Part shown: positions 53,201-62,350 of the stretch, in pieces
How the letters are laid out: each line of letters starts with the position of its first letter
Position numbering within the stretch: the stretch's first letter is position 1
NCBI RefSeq assembly: GCF_932276165.1
Contig: NC_063992.1
Location: forward strand, 6,334,001 to 6,398,000
Source: Plutella xylostella
Taxonomy: Eukaryota; Arthropoda; Insecta; Lepidoptera; Plutellidae
Length of the DNA stretch: 64,000 bases
Reading direction: 5' to 3'
Translations under genes and position numbers: made by a program
Notes under the pieces: generated by a model
What the model was told of the DNA's origin: nothing
Database searches by the model: none
What the model saw: only the letters and a program-made list of their open reading frames with translations

Positions 53201-54633
53201 GCGATTTTTCCTTATTGTCTTCTAACGATTGTTAGTCAAAGACATGTTGACTGTTTTCTGTGACTATCGTGACTATCGTGGTGTTGTGCACTAGGAATTC
53301 TTGCCAGAAAGTCAAACGGTAGGTAGAGAATACTATTTGCGGGATATGTGGAATGTTATAGAGAAAATTTGACAAAGAAGGCCAGATTTGTAGAAAAAAA
53401 CACGAGAAAAGATTTTACACCACGATAATGCGCTTTCGCTTAAGGATCATATTGGATTACGAGGAAGGCTCAATTTCTGAGCAAACACTCAACAAATACA
53501 TCGGTTGAATAACAAACATTTTGTGTTTTATTGATCCAGTCCCGATACTTTTTACACAGAGTAGTAAAGTTGTTATAGTTTAGACCGTATTCACGACTTT
53601 TTTATGTGTATGTTACATATTATACACATACTTAATAATATGTATGTACTCCTTACGGTTTTGTGCTAAACCTATTGTTATGTTTATCACTGTGCGTCTT
53701 TCAAATCTTTGACCTTGCAGTGACAATAATTAATGTATGGAAATTAGTCACGTTTCTAGATCTAGGGCTTAAGATAATAGTAATGTCAATATTGTGAATA
53801 CGAGAACGATATTACAATATTCAGATGACGCTCCTAATTTCCACCGAGATAAGTCTTTACCTATCTGATTACAAATAAAATGCAGGAATTTAGCTACCGT
53901 CAATGCGGACTCCTCTTTATTACCTGCACTTATACGTATCGCTGTAGAATAGATAGATCGAGTTCGACAAAGCTAACTTTGCAGAAGAAACAAGTGCTAA
54001 CACAAAAATACTAAGGGCCTGTTCCACAATGTCTGGTTAGTGACTACCTGTCGGATAAAATACATGCTGTCACTGTCAAAAAAATAATAATAGACAGTGA
54101 CAGCATGTATTTTATCTCACAGGTAGCCACTAACCAGACATTGTGAAACAGGGCCTAAAAATAACATATGTATTTCTGACACTGACCAGATTAACACATT
54201 ACCTACTCTGTGGTTAACACAAAAATAATCCCTAATCTTCTACCCGTTGCAAAGATAGCGTCGTCCTACTCGAACGTGAAATGTTATTTTCATACCAATA
54301 AACAATCAAACTCAATCATTTCCCAATTTTTATTCCTATTCATCATCATCATCAGGACCCATCATGTCCCCACTGCTGGGGCATGGGTCTCCTTCCAATG
54401 AAGGAAGGGTTTAGGTCTTTAGGCCTAGTCCAACACGCCTATTCCTATTCACCACTAACCATATCCCCCTCTAAAATTCCAGCTACGACGATGCGGAGTC
54501 TCACATCATCCACCGGCTGCACGGGCACTGCCTCACTATGCACGCCACCACCAAGGCGCTGGGCCTGCGCCCGTGCGACCCCCACAACCTGTACCAGCAG
54601 TGGACCATCACGCACAAGAAGCCCAACTGGTGA
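44263..54633 (+). CDS. pgant7: Polypeptide N-acetylgalactosaminyltransferase 7
   Basis: Six coding exons, 44263-44461, 45076-45235, 45594-45765, 47368-48304, 52187-52337 and 54483-54633, join in consistent phases to 589 residues (fly and human type 7 enzymes are similar in length by recollection). It is a type II Golgi membrane protein: a basic N-terminus and a hydrophobic anchor at about 13-27, then a stem. The catalytic domain contains SVIIVFHNEGFSVL, VLVDDYSDKDDL, the Mn-binding LDAHCE (D233, H235) and the WGGENFELSFKIWQCGG block (342-358). A ricin-type lectin domain follows from about 465, with CHGVGGNQIFRL and the final YQQW motif. The KSEPYKSPTHAGGLFAM stretch favours the GALNT7 group, which adds GalNAc mainly to already glycosylated mucin-type peptides. 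ATG 44263 is chosen because it opens the anchor. Introns 3, 4 and 5 are transposon-laden. Confidence 0.93.
45880..47140 (+). mobile_element. THAP-domain transposon relic in pgant7 intron 3
   Basis: The frame at about 46391-46510 reads KWCAVPQCKNTSITTPKKVF and HVPYKKIIRDKWLKLARRNK, the C-x-x-x-C start and W of a THAP zinc finger. A short tandem repeat of AAACAAACTTCTACG and a stop follow. It differs from the THAP elements at 3425 and 19121. A LINE 3' end is inserted at 46610-46848. Outer limits are approximate, and the termini were not defined. Confidence 0.55.
46610..46848 (+). mobile_element. 5'-truncated RTE-like LINE, copy 3
   Basis: Only the last 230 bp or so of the LINE (from ACGTAGCCCGCAGAGCC to the (GA)n tail) is present. 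It is flanked by the 11-bp duplication GTTAAAGATAA (46599-46609 and 46849-46859). It looks nearly identical to copies 1 and 2. Confidence 0.88.
48345..48545. repeat. Inverted repeat just inside pgant7 intron 4
   Basis: CTGAAGGCAGAAATT at about 48380 and TTTTCTGCCTTCAG at about 48511 face each other, with TTTACGCGTAAAACCGAG outside. A related segment with the same ACGCGTAAAACCGAGATATTGCCGG word lies at 51378-51400. Confidence 0.5.
49005..49036. repeat. Minimal CAGGGTG palindrome
   Basis: TACAGGGTGCCCTGTTGGGACACCCTGTA is essentially two MITE ends joined with almost no interior, flanked by TA-rich DNA. It is probably the deletion derivative of a TA-inserting element. Confidence 0.5.
49065..49188. 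mobile_element. Hairpin MITE flanked by TTAA
   Basis: TAGCCGGATCTCCACCAAACG pairs with CGTCTGGTGGGGATCCGGCTA across about 120 bp, leaving a loop of about 16 nt. TTAA stands on both sides (49061-49064 and 49189-49192, within one base). TTAA duplication is the piggyBac hallmark. The interior is rich in CGATC words. Confidence 0.7.
51095..51265 (-). pseudogene. LINE ORF2 C-terminal zinc-knuckle fragment
   Basis: The minus strand reads MLSANANTLCSCGSLHTTSH, then LIECPNAPKCSQGDLMKAND and VAKHWRKLA before a stop. The C-x-C...H...C pattern and final HW match the C-terminus of Jockey/CR1-type LINE reverse transcriptases. Confidence 0.6.
51438..51635. repeat. Two tandem 100-bp units
   Basis: TAAATCGAGATCGTGCAAGAGG...GACGTTCTTGCAAG occurs at 51438-51535 and again at 51539-51632 with about five substitutions. 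The first unit ends as the right terminus of the PIF/Harbinger-like element and the second lies outside it. Confidence 0.75.
51780..52015 (+). mobile_element. tRNA-derived SINE
   Basis: CGTAGCTAAGGCGGTAG (A box) and GGGTTCGAATCCCG (B box) form a tRNA-like head whose acceptor stem cannot pair. The body contains AGCTGTCCGACACTCATAAC and GGTCGGATGGCCGTGTGAG. It ends about 170 bp before pgant7 exon 5. Confidence 0.75.
52490..52845 (+). mobile_element. LINE 3' end (RPGRPRTTW type) with (ATC)n tail
   Basis: The frame from about 52595 to 52804 encodes KRRPGRPRTTWRR, GLGWDDLEAAAQDREKWKSF and LRALCP, the C-terminus of a second RTE-like LINE family. A (CAT)n tail ends it near 52845. It is in pgant7 intron 5, sense to the gene. 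Confidence 0.8.
53015..53563 (+). mobile_element. Internally deleted mariner-like element
   Basis: Inverted termini TCTGTGTAAAAAGTATCGGG (about 48 bp of near-complementarity with TTTGTGTTTTATTGATCCAG) are flanked by TA. The interior reads IEKICQRRPDL and ILHHDNAL, the second catalytic-aspartate region of mariner transposase. Both the N- and C-terminal thirds are missing, so it cannot transpose on its own. Confidence 0.7.
54014..54156. mobile_element. Hairpin MITE (GGGCCTGTT ends)
   Basis: GGGCCTGTTCCACAATGTCTGG and its complement bound about 140 bp, with TAA on both sides. Arms of about 60 bp contain GACAGTGACAGCATGTATTTTA. The 3-bp TAA duplication and termini suggest the Harbinger group. 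Confidence 0.7.
54341..54438 (-). mobile_element. SINE-like fragment before pgant7 exon 6
   Basis: The reverse complement matches the body of 27700-27925 (GGACTAGGCCTAAA, CTTCATTGGAAGGAGACC, CAGCAGTGGGGACATG, (GATGAT)n tail). It ends about 45 bp before the exon 6 acceptor AAATTCCAG. Confidence 0.65.
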
Positions 54634-57055
54634 GACGCGGTGAACTCGACTGTACACGTAGCGGTGATCTGTGGCGGTTGTACCAGGTTGCATGTACCGA
54701 GTAGAGTAGTGAGACAGTGTCCTCGGCCGAGCAATCGGTCAATTGCAAGCCGTTCATTGGTCGAGGATCGGCCGAGGATACTGTCTCGCCACTCTACTCA
54801 GTAGGTGTAACCAGGGTATTAGGAGGCTTGTTACACTGTGCTTTTGATAGTGAAAGACTGGATCGCGCAATGTTAAGTGCGAGTGATTAGTATATGTACA
54901 TTGCTGGGTAGGTAGAAATAGATACAAAAGTTATGCAAATAATTATACAACAAGCCCAGCAATGTACTCCTACTTAGCACTCGCACTACACAGTGTGTGA
55001 ATGTCCTATCCACTTGCTTCACTATGAATGTAGTATGTAGATAGGGACATAGGACCTTTTATATAATATATTTTATTCGGTTCACTAGATAGTAGATAGG
55101 GCCTACCAATAGGGCTCACTATCAGTAGCGTAGTGTAATAGACCTCTAAGAAAGATTTGGAGTAATCTGAATCTCTGTTTGTGTGTAAATGTCCTAAATA
55201 TCCTATTGGCTGATATTAATTGATTGAGTCTTATTTTTGTTTGTTATTTTAATATAGAATTTATATAATTAAGTTAAAGATTCCATCATTGATAAATTTA
55301 ATGATGATGATAAAAATGTAAGTAATATTTTTGCACCAACCAAATATTGATTACAAAACAAATTTTGATAGCTAGTTTATGCATTAATATTAGACTGAGA
55401 ATTAATACGATTTAAGTGCGAGATTGTACTTAATTAACATACACTTTCGGGGTTTTCGCTGTTGTAGGTATTTTTCTTCAAAACGCCCTACGCCCCATTA
55501 CGTCCATAGCGCATTTAGTTTTTTATTTTCGGATATTCTTGTATAATTTAAATTATTATTTGAAGTAAGCTGGTCTTATGTATGTCCAAGTTTCATCCAG
55601 TAGGAATACACCATAACGGAAAGGTGCCTTAAATTAAGGAGACCAGCGGATAATAAAAAAATATTAATTAGTTGTAGGCATTTTGATATTTTTATGGAGT
55701 GCCAAATGGATTGTATAATAATAATGTAAACGGGGCGGCACTTGCAGGCATATCATTTTTTAGCTATACCTAAACCTACCTAACCTTACCATAATATCTA
55801 CCGACTAAAATCTATAAAACGATCCCATTGTTTTTTAAGTAGGTACTACATAAATTTTAAATGATTCATGAACAGTTGAAAGTTGTCTTGGGGTTAGATA
55901 AGTACAGCAATAGTGATATAGTTTGAGGCAATATTTTCATGCATTTTTAGACCGATGGAAACGAGCGCGTGAATTTTATAAGTTGGGGTGTCATACAATC
56001 GATCGGTAGGTAGGTTTCAAAGAGATTTTATAGCTATCGTAAAGCTTCGTCCTCCAGTTGGTATTATATTTGCTTTAATCATTGCTGGGTGCCGGATGTA
56101 TAACGAATATTACATGCAAATTTTAAAAAAAACTAGGTACTTATACGCAAACGTAAAGTTATCTTGCTTTCTCGATAGTAAGGGAGACACTAATGTCTAA
56201 TTGGTTTTATAAATATTATAATAAAATTAGCGGGCACAAACAATATTACAAATGTATAAATTATAGTAAGTATATTTTGCATTTAACACCTGCCTATCTA
56301 CATATTAAAACATTCCATTATAATTATTTTAAGTTCAAAAGTAATGCACGTAAGTAGGTATACCTACAGGCTACCTAAATAAACTGGGCTACTAATTCAG
56401 TACGTTAGGTACTTATTTGACTACACGAAACTAAACTGTACCAATAGTTAGGTGAAATCCTATGGATCCTGTGCCTTCCTAGGTACTTGTCTAAGCTTCC
56501 CAGTTAATGATAAATAAGACGTAGCTTGTATAGTAGCTAAGGTACTACTACTACATTTTATTGCAACACCCTGTATGGTTTATTCAGTTTAATGAATTTA
56601 ACAATGTTTTACTTATTGCCTATCTTAATAGAAACTTTTTCTCGGACCCGTGTCCGTTAGCCAAGTTTTAACATTTAAAGGTATTTTAAAATTATACGTA
56701 CATGTTTAGGTATAAGTAGACGATAATTGAAAAAAAATGTTGTTTCATCGCAAGTACCTATGATATTAACCATCTTGATCTACTTATAACTTTTTTACAG
56801 GTTGTCACTGCTAGATCCATTTGTGGATTTAATTAAACTTAATTAATTCACCATACGATACTTCTTTGTCCTTGACGAACATTTGGTCGTGAGTATCTGA
56901 GCTGCTTCTTACTGAAACTGCCTTATTAGGTATTTACATTGCCTTAAAGTATGTAAAAATCTTACTATACGCTATATTGCTTGAATGATCAGAGTTCACG
57001 ACGACTAAGTCACAGGATCCATGATAGTCAGTAGGTAATATTTAGCGGTATACGA
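54634..57055 (+). other. pgant7 3' UTR and intergenic DNA
   Basis: The first AATAAA after the stop that I noted is at 55652-55657. A palindrome at 54688-54800 (ACTCTACTC...GAGTAGAGTAGTGAGACAGT, with CCTCGGCCGA inside) is a likely small MITE. A second inverted pair (ACATTGCTGGG / CCCAGCAATGT) spans 54898-54966. No further exons were recognised. Confidence 0.4.
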
Positions 57056-57187
57056 TACAGGGTGTAAATGACATGCTCCCGAACACTGAAACCACGTGAT
57101 CTACTGGTCAAATTGAACAAATTTCCCCAGTTTGACCAGTAGAGCACGTGGTTTCAGTTTTCGGGAGCATGTCATTTACACCCTGTA
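57056..57187. mobile_element. Hairpin MITE with ACAGGGTGTAAATGACATG ends
   Basis: ACAGGGTGTAAATGACATG is mirrored by CATGTCATTTACACCCTGT over 132 bp, with TA on each side. The loop is about 12 nt (ATTGAACAAATT). It is a compact TA-inserting MITE. Confidence 0.75.
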
Positions 57188-57850
57188 TATTATGCTAATT
57201 TTCGTTTAGCCATGGTTTGACTGATTACTCCACATCTAGAAATTATTATTTTATGAAATAGTTATTTATGTATTGGCGTTTGTCTACCTACATATTTAAC
57301 GTAGTTCGAATTTAAAAATATAAGTCGGTCTTACATAGTAGAAATCAATTTAACTAGCGCCATTCTCGAAAGTGTAAACTAATGTAATTAAGGTGGACTG
57401 AACCTAAATGCCATCTTGACGACATAGTAGGTAGGTAGGTATTGTATAGATTTGAATTCTTATTTTGCATTAAAAAGTACGTAACTGCCGTTAGATTTTA
57501 TAGATAGTTAGGTTATTAATAATTATGAATGTTTAATTTCTCCTATTTATTATGATAAACACAAAATGTAAGTACCTATTCGTATGTATGTATATGAGTT
57601 AATTTCATGTATTATTGGTCTTTAATTTTCAAACTTTTATGTTTTTCTATGTCTGTGATCTAATATCTGAGAATTTCTATAACAAATGATGTGAATAATT
57701 AATAAATACATATTTATTGTTACCAATGTATTTTTATTAATTCCATTTATAATTTTCCCTTGCGTTTTTGATTTCGAAATCGCTCGACTCTGTAGCAAGT
57801 AGTTACCTAGCTGTCTTGGAACAAAACTATAATCTAGCATACTGTACAAT

Positions 57851-58046
57851 CTAGCATGGGAATAGGACGCTTTCCAGAGTCCAGACCAATAGTGATATAA
57901 CCTTCGGATGAGAACAAGTGAGGGAACTGTGCAGTGGTAGCTCCGTCGTCGGGGTAAAGGTAAGTTGCTACGGCACATTCATCAGGTTCTAAGGCCCATA
58001 CTTCACCAATGTTCAACGACTGTGGACTGGAATGTAGGTGTTTCAT
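57851..58046 (-). CDS. Possible exon of unknown gene or repeat ORF
   Basis: The minus strand reads SLNIGEVWALEPDECAVATY, LYPDDGATTAQFPHLF and SSEGYITIGLDSGKRPIPM before a stop. It lies downstream of a candidate acceptor TTCCAGTCCACAG. Composition is convincingly protein-like. The DNA immediately upstream (58050-58270) looks like a dispersed repeat (GTCCAGCAGTGGAAG). No family was recognised. It may be the last exon of a gene upstream on the minus strand, or a captured fragment. Confidence 0.3.
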
Positions 58047-58598
58047 GTCCAGCAGTGGAAGATAAGTACTTCTTCTTCTTTCGTGTCAGTGAAATGCGAT
58101 TTTTTATATTTGTCCAGACCAAAAAGAAGCAACTTTGATAGCATTCTGGTTGGCCTGGAGTAAGTCTTCCCGTGTGCAGGTGGAAGGGCACAGGGGACAG
58201 GAGAGTAAATGCTCCATAGTCTGGGGGGCGGTACCAGATAAGTACAAGATAAGTACTGATGATGATCAACTTGCTGACATCAAACAAAAATAAGATTGTT
58301 TTGGTAATATCTTCATAGTTAATTAGGCACCTATAGGCATTTTAATTGAAAGTCATGTATAGCAGTTAAAGGATATTTATGCAAACTAAAGTTTTAAACG
58401 AATAACATTGTTAAATTACTTTCTAACCTACTGACTACTGTAAAAAATGTGCTTTAAACCTTGATGTAGAAAGAGTAACCCATTTATTACAAAGGTTTTT
58501 CATAAAATAAGTCATATAAAGTTGTTACAATAAAATAGTCAAAGCATTATAATGGATAAATTTGAGATACAATATGATTAAAAGCAAGAAAACATAAT

Positions 58599-59597
58599 TT
58601 AAGAGGGTATTTTTGTTTTGTGCTCCTCCCAGTCGGTAACCCTTTTAGTTTTATCCAATATTGACCAATTAGGTGAGGGTACATTAGGAGCTAGCCAGTT
58701 GAAGTCATCTAGGGTGTCCCAGTGGTTGATACTACGGTCCAGGGCAGACAGCTCATAGTGTTTGTCCAACTCTTCATAATGAAGACTGTATGGTGCAGTT
58801 CTGATGTTGGTACAATCCTCTATGATTCCCTTGCATGTAACATGTAGGTAGATATCGCAATTTGATGATGTATGCATTCGCAGTTGCTGACAAGCTACCA
58901 CCAACTTACTGTTCGAACATCTCTCAACAAAGACAGATGTCATTACTGGACCAGATAAGACCAAACAATTTTCCAAATCTGTTATGTGTAAAGTACCCAT
59001 AGCACCTTTTAGGAAAACAGTGCAGTTTTTCAGATGACGCAATGATACATCTCGCTGAAACAGGTCTTCTTTATCCAACAACAACACCTCATTTTCTTTG
59101 TTGTCAAAACCAAACAACTTTTCATCCCACTTGCTGGCATATTTCTTTTCTATACTGTCAATTTCATCCATTACACTGGATTTTTGCTCCTCGGGTTTTG
59201 CTAGTTTCTTCTTAGAGAAACCAAACCTTTTTCTAGGCACATATTTCTCTTCTAGTTCATAGCATTTATTTTGTAGATCTTGAACAATGCTTAACGATTT
59301 TCGCATATTGTATTCTTTGAGAAAAAGTGATGATGTAACAATATATTTATGCATTTCATTAATTTCTTTTTTAATAATATCAAAGTGGCCACTCAAAGCA
59401 GTTGTTTCTAAAGTTGGAATTTGAGAAAGCAGACTATCTACATAATCAGATTTAAGTTTAAATGCATCGGTGAAGTAATCTTCTTTTTCATTTGTAGGAT
59501 CAATATCTTCTCTTGCTTTGTGAGCTTTTTGTAATTTTTCTAGGCGTTGGGCATCTCTTCTACTCAATCTTTCTAACACAGAATTTTTATCAGTCAT
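58599..59597 (-). CDS. TBCC: Tubulin-binding cofactor C (TBCC)
   Basis: A single uninterrupted frame of 332 residues. The N-terminal spectrin-like helical region (1-120) is rich in charged heptads. The C-CAP/cofactor C domain (about 170-300) carries VFLKGAMGTLHITDLENCLV, the catalytic QQLRMH with arginine finger R240, and the TBCC-typical APYSLHYEELDK and NHWDTLDDFNWLA blocks. TBCC stimulates GTP hydrolysis in the tubulin-TBCD-TBCE complex, releasing assembly-competent alpha/beta-tubulin in the cytosol. The ATG (59595-59597) overlaps the TGA of the preceding UQCC3-like frame as ATGA, in good context (AAAATGA). AATAAA is at 58483-58488. No separate promoter space exists, so translation from a shared mRNA is likely. 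Confidence 0.95.
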   Translation of the reverse strand: MTDKNSVLERLSRRDAQRLEKLQKAHKAREDIDPTNEKEDYFTDAFKLKSDYVDSLLSQIPTLETTALSGHFDIIKKEINEMHKYIVTSSLFLKEYNMRKSLSIVQDLQNKCYELEEKYVPRKRFGFSKKKLAKPEEQKSSVMDEIDSIEKKYASKWDEKLFGFDNKENEVLLLDKEDLFQRDVSLRHLKNCTVFLKGAMGTLHITDLENCLVLSGPVMTSVFVERCSNSKLVVACQQLRMHTSSNCDIYLHVTCKGIIEDCTNIRTAPYSLHYEELDKHYELSALDRSINHWDTLDDFNWLAPNVPSPNWSILDKTKRVTDWEEHKTKIPS

Positions 59598-60114
59598 TTT
59601 CCTTTCTTCAGAAGTTCTTCTATCTTTTGATTTAACTCACCAGATTGACTGGCAGCTTGCTTTAATACACTAATTGTATCTTTTGCAAACTTTCTGGTAT
59701 CACTGTTTGCAGAATCTTTATCAATCTGAAAAATTAAAATATGTTTAGTGGCAAATTTAAATAGCATTACAACCTGAATAATAAACAGATTGAATAAGTA
59801 TGTATCAAACCATGATGACAATGATAAATAGCACAAATTATGAAAATGAACATGGCCACTGATTAAATTTGGGTTTAAATACACATGTACCAGACAGTGG
59901 AAAGCCTCACAACAGTTACATCCAATGTTAATCTGAACCAAAACAAATACTGCACAATATCAGGTTAGAACTAATCAGTGACCACACTTAGAACATTAAA
60001 TTTCATAATGACCTTTTTCAATAGCTCATCATCTGGTTTGACCACCTTGAAGAGGGTATATCCAAGGGTGCCGAAAGTGAGCACCCAAAAGGATGCTCTA
60101 ATAGCAACATACAT
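59594..60114 (-). CDS. UQCC3: Ubiquinol-cytochrome c reductase assembly factor 3-like
   Basis: Two exons, complement(60013..60114, 59594..59725), give 77 residues (human UQCC3 93). The N-terminus is one hydrophobic membrane segment (about 6-24), followed by VVKPDDELLKK. Exon 2 reads IDKDSANSDTRKFAKDT and ends NQKIEELLKKGK. The layout (N-terminal anchor, basic/acidic linker, C-terminal helix with LKQAA) matches UQCC3, an inner-membrane factor needed for complex III assembly and cytochrome b stability. The acceptor ATTTTTCAG is good. The donor AAG/GTCATT is weak and an alternative 3' of it is possible. The start lies 10 nt after the CEBPZOS-like stop and the stop overlaps the TBCC start. The family assignment is from motif recall on a short protein. 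Confidence 0.75.
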
Positions 60115-60124
60115 CTCACCGGCG

Positions 60125-60466
60125 TTAGATCTTGCCCTCCTGAGTCCACACCTTCAGGTCGTGCTCTCGGGTCTTGTGCTCGGCCAACTTTTCACCCAAA
60201 CTGTAATAACCCTCTACGACCCAGTTATAATTCTTGTACATATAAAGACGAAAATCTGTAATTTAAAGCAGTTTGTATGTTATTTCTTAGTTTTTTTGTC
60301 TGTTATTACAGTTTAAAGCTTTAAAATGATGCAACTTACCACGGCTGGTGTTCAGTTTGTACCACACGCCGTATGAGATGGCTACTCCCACAGCTTCGGC
60401 CAGAAAGATAGCTTTTGCAGTCAAACCTAGATATCTCTTGTATGCAGGCTTTGGCTCTTTGATCAT
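60125..60466 (-). CDS. CEBPZOS: CEBPZOS-like mitochondrial membrane protein
   Basis: Two exons, complement(60340..60466, 60125..60255), joined in phase 1 (donor GTAAGTTGC, acceptor TTAAATTACAG), give 85 residues (human 80). It has one membrane segment, LTAKAIFLAEAVGVAISYGV (about 15-34), then KLNTSRDFRLYMYKNY and VVEGYYSLGEK. The AEAVGV, the TSRDFR and the final REHDLKVW parallel human CEBPZOS (AELVGV, TSQDFR, RELDQKTW). The human protein is mitochondrial but of poorly known function. It is the first frame of a three-gene head-to-tail block. Its promoter presumably lies in 60467-60600. Confidence 0.82.
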
Positions 60467-61178
60467 AGTATTTATAAAATAGCTAGATCATTCAATCTAG
60501 CTCGTTATATCTCACAAATATCACGAAATTTAGCTACCTATTGTGTTCTTCACGATGATGATGATTTTTGACGTTCACGTCACGTTACGTTTTTTTGACA
60601 CTTGTTTACTTACTCTATGGTTAGTGAGTCATAGGCCGCCTTGAAGACGGGAAGTTATTATTATGAGGCTTCCTCGAGTTTCTCGCTACTCGACGCCAGG
60701 GGAGCTGGAATCGATATTTTCTACACCTACAAAAAAAAATGTACTTACAGTGCTCCAAAATTGATAATGCGCATAGAAATCTTTGACAGATCGGTTGTTT
60801 TCGATTATGTGACACATGATATTGAGTCCTATTTCTTTCGAACAAGGTGCAAAATGCAAGTGTTATTTTTAAGGCTCTTACGATTTAATGATTCGGATGT
60901 GAAGATCTGCATGTGCATTATTAATTTTGGACAAGTGTACATTCGAGGATATAGGAGTATAAGGTATAGTTTGCTTTGTGGGTATCTTAGAATATGTGGG
61001 TATAGTCGCACACGGCATAGAGGCACAACCAAAGATTGGTTGAGTGAGTGGAGGTGGAGCTATACACACTATACAGTATACATTCTTTGCCAAGTTAATG
61101 TCTCTTTTTTTCTATTTTGCTTTTTAAGAGTTCTTATAGTAAAAAAACTAAAAAATTCTCGCATTTGATAAAAATATA
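60467..61178. other. Promoter side of the CEBPZOS-UQCC3-TBCC block and spacer
   Basis: It presumably contains the transcription start for the minus-strand block (60470-60600). The 175-codon ORF at 60641-61168 (plus) has no recognisable features and is discounted. AATAAA for RNase T2 on the minus strand lies at 61179-61184. Confidence 0.4.
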
Positions 61179-61247
61179 TTTATTATATACCTCATAACAT
61201 TGTCATATGGAGGCTGTTAACAACAAAATACCTTAAGATTTAAACTT

Positions 61248-62350
61248 TCACAATGTGAACCACTGCAACCATTCAATAAATTTATATAATTGCACATACA
61301 ACATGTTAGGTGGCTTACCAAAATTATCTGATAGTGGGTAAACTATATAATTATCAGGCTGACAGTTAGTTAGTATTTGATCACCCTCCAGGAATATTTT
61401 GGATATGTCATCACTAGTTACTACTCCATCACAGTTTTCGAATTCAAAATGTTTGTTAAAACAAACACGCAGCTCAAACAGATAGTTTTTTCCGTGAAAT
61501 TCTCGACATTCAATGACAGGGTTTACACCCAGCCTCTGTTTGATAGCCCTATTGATATCAGCTAGGGAATATGAGTTATAGTAGTAGTAATATGAGGTGT
61601 ATGTTGGAATAATACCAGCACTACTCAATATGTCAGTCATTGAATACATAGAGAGTAATTTGAGGCCTTGAGTGAAGTATTTCAGTTGTGTGTTGATGGC
61701 TTCCACCACAGGTGCTGCACAAGTGCCATGTTTGTTCCATTCATGAGCCCAAAATGAATATGATGCTCCTTCTGAAAATTAATAGATGCTTAATTAAAAC
61801 TTAGTAAGAATAAGACTGGATCTGGTTGGTTTGATTGCAGAATAAAAAGTGTTCTACAGTTTTTTAAATCAGGAGTACTTCTATTTTTTACTGATGAACC
61901 TTAGTCAATGAGTAGGACAGTTAAAATAGTTACCAATTTCTATGTTAGTCCACTTTTCAGTGAGATTTGATTCAATAGGTCTGACTTCTTCAGGGTCAAA
62001 GTGCCACGTCTTGTTGCAAAATGCTGGGCCCATGGTATGTAAGCGAGTTGGCCAAATGCCATGTACTTTCCATTCATCCGGCTTGTCTGACATAGCGCAT
62101 GTGTGGTTCGGACCTTTAGATTCCCAATCAAGACACACCGTTATTGGCCACCTTTGAGTAAATATAAGTAAGTCCCACTGAGGTTCACCACCCGCCAATA
62201 CTGGTCTGACATATCCTAATCTGGAATGCAAGGTAATATGCATAAGAAAACGAGCAAATAGCACAAATTTATATAAATAACGTTAAACTCTACAACTACA
62301 TACCCGATACAAACAGTGACAACGGCATAAAATAGGGAAATCTTTAACAT
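61248..62350 (-). CDS. RNASET2: Ribonuclease T2
   Basis: Three exons, complement(62304..62350, 61934..62220, 61248..61771), give 285 residues in consistent phases (donors GTATGT and GTAACT, acceptors ending CAG). Residues 1-16 or so are a short signal peptide (LKISLFYAVVTVC). LIFTQRWPITVC (about 34-45) precedes the CAS I motif KVHGIWPT with catalytic H69. The CAS II motif HEWNKHGTC contributes E122 and H126. Paired cysteines and a GVNPVIEC segment fit the T2 fold. The enzyme cleaves single-stranded RNA through 2',3'-cyclic phosphates in lysosomes or after secretion. The fly counterpart is RNaseX25. An AATAAA is about 65 nt past the stop. All three catalytic residues are present, so it should be active. 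Confidence 0.94.

Noticed and set aside
60641..61168. 175-codon plus-strand ORF
   Set aside because: It uses a non-ATG opening, is low in protein-like character, has no recognisable motif and lies across the probable promoter of the CEBPZOS block.
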